64,000 nucleotides of DNA, taken from assembly GCF_003054325.1 (NCBI RefSeq), contig NZ_QBKU01000001.1, positions 496,001-560,000 of the forward strand. Direction: 5' to 3'. Shown one piece after another: positions 9,232 through 17,814 of this stretch (the first letter of the stretch is position 1; each line of letters opens with the position of its first letter). The notes beneath the pieces are model-generated. The model was not told where the DNA came from. It ran no database searches and worked only from the letters and a program-made list of their open reading frames with translations. The position numbers and the translations under genes are program-made. Source of the DNA: Sulfitobacter mediterraneus (GTDB lineage: Bacteria > Pseudomonadota > Alphaproteobacteria > Rhodobacterales > Rhodobacteraceae).

Positions 9232-10089
9232 TTACCCAAACCACCACCGCTCTGCCGCACGCAGGTTGTCCAGTGGGCGCAGGTTGCTGATCTGGGCAGG
9301 CTGCGCCAGATCGGCGCTGACCGCCTGAACCGGATCGCGGGCGTCAGGCAACAACACGATATCGGGCATCTCGGCCAAGCCACTGGCATCATGCAGGTCT
9401 GCGGCATCCACTAGATACTCGCCCAGCGCCTGCCCGCGCACCATCTCGGATGGGATCGACGTTAATTCAACCTCGTCAAACCATCCCGCACTGCCGTCTT
9501 TGTAGTGCTGTGACACACGCGCGGTCAGCAACCTCTGCCCCGCCTCAAACCGTTTCACCTGATAAAGACCCGTCCCGATGCCGCTGTTGAGGGCATGAGC
9601 AGAGCGAATCACATGTTCCGGCTGGGCCAATCTCAAGGGCAAGCCCGCATCCGGTACCGTCAAACGGATTTGCAGCTCATGGGGACCAAGCGGAACCAGC
9701 TCCGCATCCAAATACGGTGCCAAACTGGCCGCAGCATCGGCCGATGTGAAAGGTTTGCCATCGTGAAACCGTACATCCGGGCGCAGATCAAAGGTCCAGA
9801 TCCGGCCATCCCCGGAGGCCCGCCAATCCACCGCCAACTCAGGCCGCAGCGTACCATCCGCAGCGACCTCGGTCAGCGTATCAAAAACCAACCCTTGCCG
9901 TGCGACCAGCATGAACAAACCATCGCCCATCGTCCAATTGTCACTGCGATCCGCCCCCGACAACGCCATGCGCAACCGGCCGCCGTGCTTTGGCAGCCCC
10001 GCCGCCGATACACCCGAAGCCGCCAAAAGCGCCGCCGCCGCACCGCTGGTGAACAAGGCACGCCGGTCGATATGCGACCGCCGGCTCAT
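9232..10089 (-). CDS. Short family-5 solute-binding-protein-like, Tat signal
   Basis: 285 residues, while peptide-type (SBP_bac_5) binding proteins usually have 500 or more. The N-terminus [18 protein letters not shown] carries a twin-arginine pattern followed by a hydrophobic stretch, suggesting Tat export to the periplasm. Residues about 35-235 follow the family well: [54 protein letters not shown] and FDEVEL. The sequence then breaks off and ends RAAERWWFG, so most of the second lobe and the C-terminal part of lobe I are missing. No ABC permease or ATPase gene is adjacent. It may be a shortened, repurposed binding protein or a decayed gene; an intact signal peptide and frame favour the former. 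Confidence 0.75.
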   Translation of the reverse strand: MSRRSHIDRRALFTSGAAAALLAASGVSAAGLPKHGGRLRMALSGADRSDNWTMGDGLFMLVARQGLVFDTLTEVAADGTLRPELAVDWRASGDGRIWTFDLRPDVRFHDGKPFTSADAAASLAPYLDAELVPLGPHELQIRLTVPDAGLPLRLAQPEHVIRSAHALNSGIGTGLYQVKRFEAGQRLLTARVSQHYKDGSAGWFDEVELTSIPSEMVRGQALGEYLVDAADLHDASGLAEMPDIVLLPDARDPVQAVSADLAQPAQISNLRPLDNLRAAERWWFG

Positions 10090-11057
10090 TGCGCTGCGAT
10101 CCTGTCCATGGTTCGCACCAGTTCTGCGGATATCCCGGGCTCTGACAAGGCATGCCCGGCGTTGCGTACCATCATCAGCTCACTTACCGGCCATGCTTCG
10201 GACAGGGCATAGGCACTGCTTGGCGGGCAGATCATATCGTATCGCCCCTGCACAATGGTGCCGGGGATGTGTTTTATTCGGCCCATGTTGGCAAGGATCT
10301 GACCGTCACTCTCAAGGAACCCGGCATGGGTGAAATAGTGGTTTTCGAGCCGCGAGAACGCGCGGGCATAATCCGCCGGGCCCTCATGAACCGCGCCCGC
10401 CGAATGGATCGACGCCAATGCATTTTCCCAAGCAGACCACGCCCGGCCATATTGCCGCTCAACTTGCAGATCGCAGGAAAACAGCCGCCGGTGATAGGCC
10501 GCGATCAGATCATCACGTTCGTCCTCTGGGATCAGATCGACAAACCGCGCCCAAACTTCAGGCCAGAACTTGCCTGCGCCGCCGCCATAGAACCAATCCA
10601 GTTCGGCCTGCGTCATCAAGAACACACCGCGCAGCACCAATTGACGCACCGCGTCCGGATGGGCCTGCGCATAGATCAGGGCCAGCGTTGCCCCCCAAGA
10701 CCCGCCAAAAACGATCCAGTTTGAGATGCCAAGCGTGCTGCGAATCAGCTCGATATCCGCCACCAGATGCCAGGTCGTATTGTCGGTCACTGACGCATGG
10801 GGCCGCGACCGACCACAGCCGCGCTGATCAAACAGGATCACGCGGTAAACGGAGGGATCAAAATAGCGCCGCATCGACGGGCTGCACCCGCCGCCAGGCC
10901 CGCCATGCAACACCACAACGGGGATTCCATCGGGGTTTCCGCATTGCTCAACATAGACCTGATGACCTTGCCCAACCGCCAGCATCCGCTGATCAAACGG
11001 ATCAACGGGCGGATAAAGATACTGCACTGCGCGCTTTTGGTCGGGATACTTGTCCAT
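10086..11057 (-). CDS. pip: Proline iminopeptidase
   Basis: Alpha/beta-hydrolase (family S33) that releases N-terminal proline from peptides, in the cytoplasm. 323 residues from the ATG at 11055-11057 (MDKYPDQKRAVQYLYPPVDP); a start further upstream would overlap the divergent ubiG gene. Visible motifs: HGGPGGG oxyanion region at 51-57, DQRGCGRS at 77-84, nucleophile Ser120 in GGSWGA, a late Asp in GRYDMICPP and His in NAGHALSEP. It overlaps the following short binding protein by four bases, so peptide binding and proline removal could be linked, which is inference. Confidence 0.95.
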   Translation of the reverse strand: MDKYPDQKRAVQYLYPPVDPFDQRMLAVGQGHQVYVEQCGNPDGIPVVVLHGGPGGGCSPSMRRYFDPSVYRVILFDQRGCGRSRPHASVTDNTTWHLVADIELIRSTLGISNWIVFGGSWGATLALIYAQAHPDAVRQLVLRGVFLMTQAELDWFYGGGAGKFWPEVWARFVDLIPEDERDDLIAAYHRRLFSCDLQVERQYGRAWSAWENALASIHSAGAVHEGPADYARAFSRLENHYFTHAGFLESDGQILANMGRIKHIPGTIVQGRYDMICPPSSAYALSEAWPVSELMMVRNAGHALSEPGISAELVRTMDRIAAQ

Positions 11058-11105
11058 CACGGCCCTATATAGTCTTTCACACCACAAGAGCATAGGGAGC
11101 GTGGA

Positions 11106-11852
11106 ATGCAAACGCCTCAAACAACAGTTGACCCCGCCGAAGTTGCAAAATTCGAAGCGATGGCCGCCGAATGGTGGGATTTGAACGGTAAATTCAAACC
11201 TTTACACATGCTCAATCCCTGCCGGCTGGACTATATCACCAGCCAGATCGCCGGTGAATTTGACCGTGACCTGAAATCAGATGCGCCGTTCAAAGGTTTG
11301 CGAATCCTTGATATCGGCTGTGGCGGCGGCCTGCTGGCCGAACCGATGGCCCGGCTGGGCGCGGATGTGGTGGGCGCAGATGCCGCCGCTGGCAACATTC
11401 CCGTAGCGCAGGTGCATGCCGCGCAATCAGGTCTCGATATTGATTACCGTCACACCACTGCCGAAGCCATGGCAGAGGCGGGCGAACAATTTGACGCGGT
11501 GTTGAATATGGAGGTGGTCGAACATGTTGCCTCCCCCATTGATTATCTGACCGCCTGTCACGATCTGCTCAAACCCGGCGGATTGCACATCTGCTCGACG
11601 ATCAACCGCAACCCAAAGTCCTACATGATGGCCATTGTCGGTGCGGAACACATCATGCGCTGGCTGCCCAAGGGCACCCATGAATGGTCCAAGTTCATCA
11701 CCCCGGATGAACTGTTTGACCTGCTGACCCGTGCGGGCCTGACCCCGGTGGATCGCAAAGGGTTTGTGTTCAATCCCATCGCCTGGAGCTGGAGCCTGTC
11801 GGACAGAGATCTGAGTGTGAATTACGTCACCGCCAGCACGCGGCCTAGCTAA
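11106..11852 (+). CDS. ubiG: Ubiquinone biosynthesis O-methyltransferase UbiG
   Basis: SAM-dependent methyltransferase doing both O-methylation steps of ubiquinone biosynthesis at the membrane face. 248 residues. Motif I is LDIGCGGG at about 69-75, after the UbiG-specific [19 protein letters not shown] segment; the family sequence [11 protein letters not shown] follows. Divergent from pip with 48 bp between the two starts. Its end faces the MarR gene two bases away; the inverted repeat GCCTA/TAGGC (11843-11860) spans the junction but is too short to call a terminator. Confidence 0.97.
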   Translation: MQTPQTTVDPAEVAKFEAMAAEWWDLNGKFKPLHMLNPCRLDYITSQIAGEFDRDLKSDAPFKGLRILDIGCGGGLLAEPMARLGADVVGADAAAGNIPVAQVHAAQSGLDIDYRHTTAEAMAEAGEQFDAVLNMEVVEHVASPIDYLTACHDLLKPGGLHICSTINRNPKSYMMAIVGAEHIMRWLPKGTHEWSKFITPDELFDLLTRAGLTPVDRKGFVFNPIAWSWSLSDRDLSVNYVTASTRPS

Positions 11853-11854
11853 CC

Positions 11855-12289
11855 TTAGGCGAGCTGCTTGCGAATACCGCGCAAGATTGGCAAAGCGGCC
11901 CGCGCCTGTTCTTCGCCCAGATCATCAACAACCTTGTTGATGGTCGGGGTGATCGCGGCAAAGGCATCATCACGCGCCTGCCGTCCGGCAGGACTGATCT
12001 GAACAATCTTGCGGCGGGCATCGTCCCAATCCGGGCGCACATGAATATACCCCGCCCATTGCAGTTTGTTCAGGGTGTTGGTCATTGCCCCGCGCGTCAC
12101 GTTGAACCGCTCCGCCAGCTTGGCTGGGGTGCTTTCCTCGCCCTTAAAAGCCAAGACGTTCAGGACCGAGAAATGCGAAATTTCCATGCCTTTTGGCAGG
12201 ATTTTGGTCAGACTGCCCCGCACCGCGTGATCTGCAGCAAGCAGTTCACTAAAAAGCAATATGGCGAGGGCATTCTTGTCTTGGGTCAT
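11855..12289 (-). CDS. MarR-family transcriptional regulator
   Basis: 144-residue winged-helix repressor-type protein. The recognition region TPAKLAERFNVTRGAMTNTL (about 54-73) and the wing containing DWDDARRKIVQIS are visible; a long C-terminal helix would make the dimer. Ligand and targets cannot be told. It begins with ATG overlapping the stop of the upstream nitrilase-family gene (ATGA), so the two are likely one transcript with grxC-type genes upstream, but nothing shows that it regulates them. Confidence 0.9.
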   Translation of the reverse strand: MTQDKNALAILLFSELLAADHAVRGSLTKILPKGMEISHFSVLNVLAFKGEESTPAKLAERFNVTRGAMTNTLNKLQWAGYIHVRPDWDDARRKIVQISPAGRQARDDAFAAITPTINKVVDDLGEEQARAALPILRGIRKQLA

Positions 12290-13131
12290 TGGTCTACCGG
12301 ATCAGGGGGCCGAAATTCACGGGCATTGGACAGGCTTGGCACCCTGCGCCGCGCCGCTTCCCCTTCTTCCATATTCAGATCAAAGTTGTAAACGCCCGGC
12401 GCTTCCCCTGCGTCAAGAATCACCTCGCCCCACGGGGAAACGACCAAAGAATGGCCATACGTGTCACGTGCCTTGCGGCTGGCGCTGGCATGGGTGCCGG
12501 TTTGGCCGGGTGCAATTACGAAACATCCCGTTTCGATCGCCCGCGCCCGGAGCAAGGCATGCCAATGCGCCGCCCCCGTCACAGGGGAAAAGGCCGCAGG
12601 CACCGTGATGATCCGTGCGCCAGCATTGGCCAGAGCCTGATACAATTTGGGAAAGCGCACATCATAGCAAACGCTCATCCCGATCCGGGCAAAAGCTGTC
12701 TCCGCCACCACGGCCTGTGTGCCGGGCCGGTATCCTTCGGATTCGCGGTAGGTTTCGGTCTCGTTGATCTGCACGTCGAACATGTGAATCTTGTCATACC
12801 GCGCCGCCACGGACCCATCGGGCGCAATCAAAAAGCTGCGGTTGGCAAAACGTCCGTCCGGATCATCTGTTTTGAGGCCCAGCGACCCGATCAAAAGCCA
12901 TATTTCGGCATCCGCAGCCTCACTTCGCAATGCGGCCAGCGTTTGATCCTCGCTTTCGTGCTGCAAAACATCCTGTTGGTGTCTGCGACTGGTGGAAACA
13001 CAATTGGTCACCTCGGGAGTCAAAACAAACTTTGCCCCCTGCGCCACGGCATCGCGCAACATCCCAACGGTCACCGGCAGGTTTTTTGCCGGATCATCCG
13101 TCACATTCAGTTGAAGCAGCGCGGATTTCAC
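12286..13131 (-). CDS. Carbon-nitrogen hydrolase (nitrilase superfamily)
   Basis: 281-residue amidase of the Nit1/omega-amidase type. The Glu-Lys-Cys triad is complete: Glu40 in TPEVTN, Lys114 in YDKIHMFDV, Cys155 in SVCYDVRFP. The YDKIHMFDV and CYDVRFPKLY signatures are typical of Nit-like proteins that repair deaminated glutathione, or of omega-amidases. The adjacent glutaredoxin gene fits the glutathione idea, but substrate is inference. Start is GTG at 13129-13131, two bases after the grxC stop. Confidence 0.9.
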   Translation of the reverse strand: MKSALLQLNVTDDPAKNLPVTVGMLRDAVAQGAKFVLTPEVTNCVSTSRRHQQDVLQHESEDQTLAALRSEAADAEIWLLIGSLGLKTDDPDGRFANRSFLIAPDGSVAARYDKIHMFDVQINETETYRESEGYRPGTQAVVAETAFARIGMSVCYDVRFPKLYQALANAGARIITVPAAFSPVTGAAHWHALLRARAIETGCFVIAPGQTGTHASASRKARDTYGHSLVVSPWGEVILDAGEAPGVYNFDLNMEEGEAARRRVPSLSNAREFRPPDPVDQ

Positions 13132-13133
13132 GC

Positions 13134-13391
13134 TCAGGCCTCAAGCAAGGAGTCGAGTTTTCCTGCCCGTTCCAGCGCATGCAGATCATCCGACCCGCCC
13201 ACATGATCGCCACCGATAAAGATCTGCGGCACGGTGCGCCCACCATTGGCGCGTTGGATCATCTCTGCCTTGCGGTCCGGATTTGCCAACACGTCAACCT
13301 CGGAAAAGCTGACACCCTTGCTGTTCAAAAGCCGTTTGGCCGCGTGGCAGAACCCGCAAAGCGGTGATGTATATATCTCGACGGTTTTCAT
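13134..13391 (-). CDS. grxC: Glutaredoxin 3
   Basis: 85-residue dithiol glutaredoxin, reducing disulfides with glutathione in the cytoplasm. Active site is C12-G-F-C15 (SPLCGFCHAAK), a variant of the usual CPYC; the GSH-binding TVPQIFIGG with cis-Pro and GGSDDLHALE are present. The ATG at 13389-13391 (MKTVEIYTSP) is preferred over an earlier in-frame codon because the family starts there. It precedes the nitrilase gene by two bases and follows comF by 37 bp. Confidence 0.95.
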   Translation of the reverse strand: MKTVEIYTSPLCGFCHAAKRLLNSKGVSFSEVDVLANPDRKAEMIQRANGGRTVPQIFIGGDHVGGSDDLHALERAGKLDSLLEA

Positions 13392-13428
13392 GAACCGATC
13401 CCTTTTCAACAAAACTGTTGAGAGGGAT

Positions 13429-14163
13429 TTAAGCGTCTTTCACCGCCCGCGCCAGTGTTACGACACTGACCGGCCCTGATCCGGCATCCAAACAGGCCTG
13501 TGTCGCGGCAGATAACGTCGCGCCAGTTGTCATCACATCGTCAACCAAAAGCACCGGTCGCCCGATCAATCGGTGCCGTCGCCGCGGATGAACGCGCATG
13601 GCGTCTTGCAAGGTCCGGTATCGGGTTTCGCGGTCCATACCATCAAGACGGCGGGTGCGCCGATGCCGCTGCAACAGATCGGGCGCCCATGAAAGCCCGC
13701 TCCGCTCTGCCAACGCCTTGGCCAGAAGGGCCGATTGATTATAGCGGCGCTGTATCATCCGTTGCCAATGTAGCGGTACAGGCGCGATCAAGGCCTGCTC
13801 TGGCACCAGCCCTTTGATCGCATTGGCCATCCATAGGCCCGCAGGCTGCGCGATCTCTTGTCGGTCGCCATGTTTCAGCGCCAAAACCAGATTGCGCCCA
13901 GTATCACGGTACAAGAGCGCAGATCGCCCGCGCACCCATGGCCGGGGCGATAGCAAACAGGCATCACATTGATGTGAAACGTCATCCTCCTCGCCTGGCA
14001 GAGGTACGCCGCAGCTGTCGCAGACCATACCGCCGACAAAAGCGGTATCGCGCCAACATTTACCGCACAGGCCAAAATCGCCATCCACGATATCGCCGCA
14101 AGCCAGACATCGAGGCGGATAAATGGCGTTCAGCCCTGTTTGAAGTCTGCTTGTTATCGTCAT
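13429..14163 (-). CDS. ComF-family phosphoribosyltransferase-like protein
   Basis: 244 residues. An N-terminal four-cysteine zinc-finger-like part (CLACGDIVDGDFGLCGKC and CDSC...CDAC) is followed by a type I PRTase domain whose PRPP loop is VLLVDDVMTTGATL (about 205-218). In naturally competent bacteria ComF helps DNA uptake; in alphaproteobacteria it is widespread and its job is unclear. Its ATG (14161-14163) lies only 11 bp from the divergent start at 14175, so its promoter must overlap the neighbouring coding region. Confidence 0.92.
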   Translation of the reverse strand: MTITSRLQTGLNAIYPPRCLACGDIVDGDFGLCGKCWRDTAFVGGMVCDSCGVPLPGEEDDVSHQCDACLLSPRPWVRGRSALLYRDTGRNLVLALKHGDRQEIAQPAGLWMANAIKGLVPEQALIAPVPLHWQRMIQRRYNQSALLAKALAERSGLSWAPDLLQRHRRTRRLDGMDRETRYRTLQDAMRVHPRRRHRLIGRPVLLVDDVMTTGATLSAATQACLDAGSGPVSVVTLARAVKDA

Positions 14164-14174
14164 ATCTACCCCGG

Positions 14175-14993
14175 ATGACCCAGAATCCTGTTCTTACCGA
14201 CCTGACAGCCCTGCGCCTGCACCGCGCCCGCGCCAATGCTGGCGGGATGTTCCTGCACCAGACCGCCGCCGATGAGGTGGAAGATCGCCTGCAACTGGTT
14301 AAGAAGCCGTTTAGCAAGATGGGATTGATCACCGGCTTTGCTGATTTCTGGGAATCACGCCTGCCAAACATGACCGCTCTGGCCGACGACGACACCCTCG
14401 CGGTTGAGCCTGCCAGCTATGATCTGCTGGTCCATGCGATGGCCCTGCACTGGGCGAATGATCCGGTTGGCCAGCTCATTCAATGTCGCCGCGCCCTGCG
14501 GCCGGATGGGTTGTTCCTATCCGTCGCTTTTGGTGGCCAGACCCTGCATGAATTGCGGGCCTGCCTGGGCCAAGCGGAGGCCAATGTGACCGGGGGTATG
14601 TCACCGCGCATCGCCCCAATGGCGGAACTGCGCGACATGGGCGCGCTGCTGCAACGGGCCGGGTTTGCATTGCCCGTCGCAGACAGCTTGCCGCTCACTG
14701 TCGAATATGACGATGCTTGGCATCTGATGCGGGATTTGCGCAGCATGGGTGAGACCAACGCCCTCACTGGCCGGTTACGCCGCCCGACCGCCCGCCGCGT
14801 TATGGAAATGGCTGTGCAACTTTACCAAGACAACTATCTGGGCGCGGAGGGACGGGTCACCGCGACATTTGAGTTGATCTTCCTCACCGGCTGGGCCCCC
14901 GCTGAAAGCCAGCCCAAACCTTTGCGCCCCGGATCTGCGCAACAGCGGTTGGCCGATGCCCTCAAAACCGATGAGACAAAACTGCCTATTTGA
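14175..14993 (+). CDS. NDUFAF5-like methyltransferase-fold protein without motif I
   Basis: 272 residues, related to the bacterial relatives of NDUFAF5, a respiratory complex I assembly factor. Hallmarks: HALALHW-like stretch (HAMALHWANDPVGQL), FGGQTLHELRACLGQAE, GGMSPRIAPMAELRDMGALL, LMRDLRSMGETNAL and FLTGWAP. The glycine-rich SAM-binding motif I expected around residues 50-75 is not seen; that place reads FADFWESRLPNMTALADD. The start at 14175 has no clear ribosome-binding site and is 11 bp from divergent comF. Function is inferred from homology only; it precedes hemH by 55 bp. Confidence 0.8.
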   Translation: MTQNPVLTDLTALRLHRARANAGGMFLHQTAADEVEDRLQLVKKPFSKMGLITGFADFWESRLPNMTALADDDTLAVEPASYDLLVHAMALHWANDPVGQLIQCRRALRPDGLFLSVAFGGQTLHELRACLGQAEANVTGGMSPRIAPMAELRDMGALLQRAGFALPVADSLPLTVEYDDAWHLMRDLRSMGETNALTGRLRRPTARRVMEMAVQLYQDNYLGAEGRVTATFELIFLTGWAPAESQPKPLRPGSAQQRLADALKTDETKLPI

Positions 14994-15048
14994 CCCCAAG
15001 GGCAAAGCGTCTATTTCACCAAGAACACCGCTTTTAGGATTTTCCCAC

Positions 15049-16095
15049 ATGCAGCCTGCCCGTCCGCCCCATTCCAATACAGATCACCCCGCCCTGCCGA
15101 AACAAAGGGTGGGTGTTCTATTGGCCAATCTGGGAACGCCGGACAACTATGATTATTGGTCGATGCGCCGCTATCTGAGCGAGTTTTTGTCGGATCGTCG
15201 GGTGATCGATTATTCCCCATGGCTGTGGCAACCGCTTTTGCAGGGGATCATCCTCACCAAACGTCCGTTTACATCCGGTGCCGCCTATAAATCCATCTGG
15301 AACGAAGAGGCGGGCGAAAGCCCCTTGATGACCATCACCAAAGCCCAAACCGCCAAAATCACCGCACAGATGCAAGACCGTTACGGCGATGATGTGATGG
15401 TGGATTTCTGCATGCGCTACGGCAATCCGTCCACCCAATCAAAAGTCGAAGCGATGACCAAGGCAGGATGTTCCAAGATCCTGTTTTTCCCGCTTTATCC
15501 GCATTATGCTGGGGCCACATCCGCAACCGCCTGTGATGCGTTCTTTGCCGCATTGGGCCAAGAAAAATGGCAACCCATTGCCCGCGTGGTTGAGCCCTAT
15601 TTTGATCGCCCCGATTATATCGAAGCCTTGGCGCAGTCCATCGAACGGGGCTATGCGGCGGCAGAAACCAAACCTGATATCCTGATCTGTTCCTACCACG
15701 GTTTGCCGCAACGCTATCTGATGGAGGGCGACCCCTATCATTGCCAATGCCAGAAAACCACGCGGCTGCTCAAGGAACGGTTGGGCTGGGACAACACCCA
15801 GATCATGACCACCTTCCAATCAAAGTTCGGCCCCGAAGAATGGCTGCAACCCTACACGGTTGAGGAAGTCGCAAGGCAAGCCGAAGCGGGCAACAAAAGC
15901 ATCGCTGTTTGCGCACCTGCGTTCTCTGCCGATTGCATCGAAACGCTTGAAGAGATCAACGAAGAGATTAAGGAAAGCTTTGAAGAGGCGGGCGGCGAAC
16001 ACTTCACCTATATTCCCTGCCTCAATGATGATGACGCGCATATCACAGCGCTGACCAACACCATTGTAGAAAACCTGCGCGGTTGGCTGGACTGA
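15049..16095 (+). CDS. hemH: Ferrochelatase
   Basis: Inserts Fe2+ into protoporphyrin IX, the last step of haem synthesis. 348 residues from ATG at 15049 (MQPARPPHSNTDHPALPKQR). Family motifs: LLANLGTPDNYDYWSMRRYL, SYHGLPQRYL with the catalytic His, and a C-terminal Glu-rich stretch ETLEEINEEI that carries the second metal-site acids. C-terminal cysteines as in 2Fe-2S ferrochelatases cannot be judged by eye. hemJ (52977) and hemW (44929) are the other haem genes in the window. Transcription ends at the hairpin at 16132. Confidence 0.97.
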   Translation: MQPARPPHSNTDHPALPKQRVGVLLANLGTPDNYDYWSMRRYLSEFLSDRRVIDYSPWLWQPLLQGIILTKRPFTSGAAYKSIWNEEAGESPLMTITKAQTAKITAQMQDRYGDDVMVDFCMRYGNPSTQSKVEAMTKAGCSKILFFPLYPHYAGATSATACDAFFAALGQEKWQPIARVVEPYFDRPDYIEALAQSIERGYAAAETKPDILICSYHGLPQRYLMEGDPYHCQCQKTTRLLKERLGWDNTQIMTTFQSKFGPEEWLQPYTVEEVARQAEAGNKSIAVCAPAFSADCIETLEEINEEIKESFEEAGGEHFTYIPCLNDDDAHITALTNTIVENLRGWLD

Positions 16096-16131
16096 GCGTT
16101 TTCGCGGGCAGAAATTTACCCTTTAGACACA

Positions 16132-16161
16132 AAAAAGGCGGTACCGAGGTACCGCCTTTTT
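16132..16161. terminator. Bidirectional intrinsic terminator
   Basis: AAAAAGGCGGTACC (16132-16145) and GGTACCGCCTTTTT (16148-16161) form an almost loopless 14-bp palindrome; a realistic fold has GGCGGTAC/GTACCGCC with a CGAG tetraloop. A and T runs on the two sides serve the small gene on the minus strand and hemH on the plus strand. Confidence 0.9.
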
Positions 16162-16182
16162 CGTTTTAGTAGTCGATACCGA

Positions 16183-16365
16183 TTAGTCGGCAGCAACAGC
16201 CGCAGCAACGATTGCCAGCAGGATCAGCGGCAGCAGGATGCCGGAAGAAGAGCCAGCGGCTTCTTCAACAACAACAGGTGCTTCGATGACCGGGTCTGCA
16301 AGCGAACCAGCGTATGCGGTCGATGCGGCAGCTGTCAGTGCAGCGGCGAGAACGAGTTTTTTCAT
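16183..16365 (-). CDS. 60-residue secreted or membrane-anchored small protein
   Basis: I do not know its function. MKKLVLAAALTAAASTAYA is a textbook signal peptide, cleaved before GSLADP. The mature part has an acidic/valine-rich segment (PVIEAPVVVEEA), a Ser-rich linker and a hydrophobic C-terminal stretch ILLPLILLAIVAAAVA that could span the membrane. GGAGG sits 9 bases before the ATG at 16363-16365, which decides the start over an in-frame codon further up. Monocistronic: own terminator downstream and 141 bp upstream before the next gene, with a CACAT/ATGTG inverted repeat at 16391-16402. Confidence 0.8.
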   Translation of the reverse strand: MKKLVLAAALTAAASTAYAGSLADPVIEAPVVVEEAAGSSSGILLPLILLAIVAAAVAAD

Positions 16366-16506
16366 AACATAACCTCCAGAAAAGGCGTGCCACATCAATG
16401 TGCGGACACGCACCCAAGACTTACCTCGTAGTTCTGTCTAAACAGCATATACAGCGGATTGCAAACCCGGATTCCATTCAGACAACCTACAATCACCCGA
16501 ATGTCG

Positions 16507-17118
16507 TCAAATTAGCAACACTTGAGTGCCCACTTTGGCCATCCCGAATAGCTCCGCAATATGCTCATTATACAGACCGATACATCCGTTAGAGGATTTG
16601 CGGCCAATCTTGCGCGTGTCGTGGGTGCCGTGAATCCGGTAATAGGTCCAGCTGAGGTAAAGCGCATGCGTTCCCAGTGGGTTCTCCGGGCCGGGTCCGA
16701 TGAACGGGGGCCATTCTGGGTTGCGCTTGAGCATGGATGGCGTTGGACGCCAGCTTGGCCCATCAACCTTTTGCACAACTTTGGTCCGGCCACGGCGGGT
16801 CAGATCCTCGGTCAGTGGTACGCTGGACGGATACAGTTTGTAGATGCTCTGATCCTCGGACCAATAATGCACCGCGCGGCTGTCGATATCGACCAGAATC
16901 GCGCCATTGTTGGTGTTGTCAAAATAAGGCTGCCAATCCAGCGTCCGAAAGCTGGAGATATTGCGGCGCACGGTCTCTGTCAGATCGCGCTCATTTTCAG
17001 TGGTCGCAGTTGAATTGACGGCAGCGGTGTCCTGCGCCAACGCAGGGGTGGCCAGCATCGCGGCACTTCCGGCCAGAAACGCACGGCGGCCACCGTTGGA
17101 AAATTGACTGTCAGACAT
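16507..17118 (-). CDS. L,D-transpeptidase (YkuD domain), Tat-type signal
   Basis: 203-residue periplasmic enzyme that would form 3-3 peptidoglycan crosslinks or attach proteins to peptidoglycan. The N-terminus has GGRRAFLAGSAAMLATPALA, a twin-arginine-like signal. The YkuD catalytic block is at 163-185: RIHGTHDTRKIGRKSSNGCI with His163 and nucleophile Cys179. Regions at about 65-165 carry the usual beta-sheet sequence (ILVDIDSRAVHYW). A second, shorter L,D-transpeptidase lies 0.7 kb away at 17815, with a CAP-domain gene between. The 171 bp upstream hold no gene I can see. Confidence 0.93.
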   Translation of the reverse strand: MSDSQFSNGGRRAFLAGSAAMLATPALAQDTAAVNSTATTENERDLTETVRRNISSFRTLDWQPYFDNTNNGAILVDIDSRAVHYWSEDQSIYKLYPSSVPLTEDLTRRGRTKVVQKVDGPSWRPTPSMLKRNPEWPPFIGPGPENPLGTHALYLSWTYYRIHGTHDTRKIGRKSSNGCIGLYNEHIAELFGMAKVGTQVLLI

Positions 17119-17289
17119 GATATGTCCCCCTCATTGGGCAATTTCGCTATTTTACAGACATATATGGCGCGAAAGACGCAGTATCAAATCAAACCACCGT
17201 TAACTGGCAGACTCACGCTGATGTGCGTTTGAACTGCAACGCAACCCAATGTAGGAGAGGCAGAACACCGTTTTTGCTGGAGCAAAGCT

Positions 17290-17799
17290 ATGATCCGTAT
17301 CCTGTCTGCCCTGATGGCTATTGCCTTGGCTGCCGCTGCCTGTGCGCCGGTTGAACCCGGCATTGGAACAGACGGCAAGCCGCTGCCAAAGGTCTATAGG
17401 ATCAGCCGCGGCGATGCGGGAAAGATCCCGTTCCGTATGGTGGACAGCGTCAATGCCCTGCGCGGTGCGGCGGGGCGTGCTCCGGTTGCCTTGGATTCAA
17501 AACTGAACGCGGCGGCGGCAACCCATTCCAAGGATATGGCGCGTCAGAACCGCCCATGGCACTTCGGCTCGGATGGCTCTTCCCCGATCGACCGGATCAG
17601 CCGCGTTGGCTATGCGGGCCGTCTTGTCGGTGAGACAATTTCGGAGACCTACGAATCCGAGCTTGAGACTCTCGCCGCATGGATGGACCAGCCAGACACG
17701 CGCCGCGTGATCATGTCGCCCGATGCGCGCAACATGGGTTTTGCATGGCATCAGGAATCGGGCGGGAAAATCTGGTGGACCTTGGTGATGGGTAACTGA
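17290..17799 (+). CDS. CAP-domain (SCP/PR1-like) lipoprotein
   Basis: 169 residues. The signal MIRILSALMAIALAAAAC ends in a lipobox cysteine (Cys18), so it is probably anchored to a membrane on the periplasmic side. The CAP domain (about 50-165) shows VNALRGAAGRAPVALDSKLN, AAATHSKDMARQNRPWHFG with the first metal-site His, GETISETYESEL with its Glu, and the ending GKIWWTLVMG. Bacterial CAP proteins are linked to cell-envelope processes but their biochemistry is mostly unknown. Flanked on both sides by L,D-transpeptidases, which suggests an envelope role. Confidence 0.9.
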   Translation: MIRILSALMAIALAAAACAPVEPGIGTDGKPLPKVYRISRGDAGKIPFRMVDSVNALRGAAGRAPVALDSKLNAAAATHSKDMARQNRPWHFGSDGSSPIDRISRVGYAGRLVGETISETYESELETLAAWMDQPDTRRVIMSPDARNMGFAWHQESGGKIWWTLVMGN

Positions 17800-17814
17800 C
17801 CCAACACCCTATGC

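Noticed and set aside
9098..9247. N-terminal extension of rimP by 50 codons
   Set aside because: The added residues are unlike RimP and overlap the end of the next gene; ATG at 9095-9097 fits the family start.
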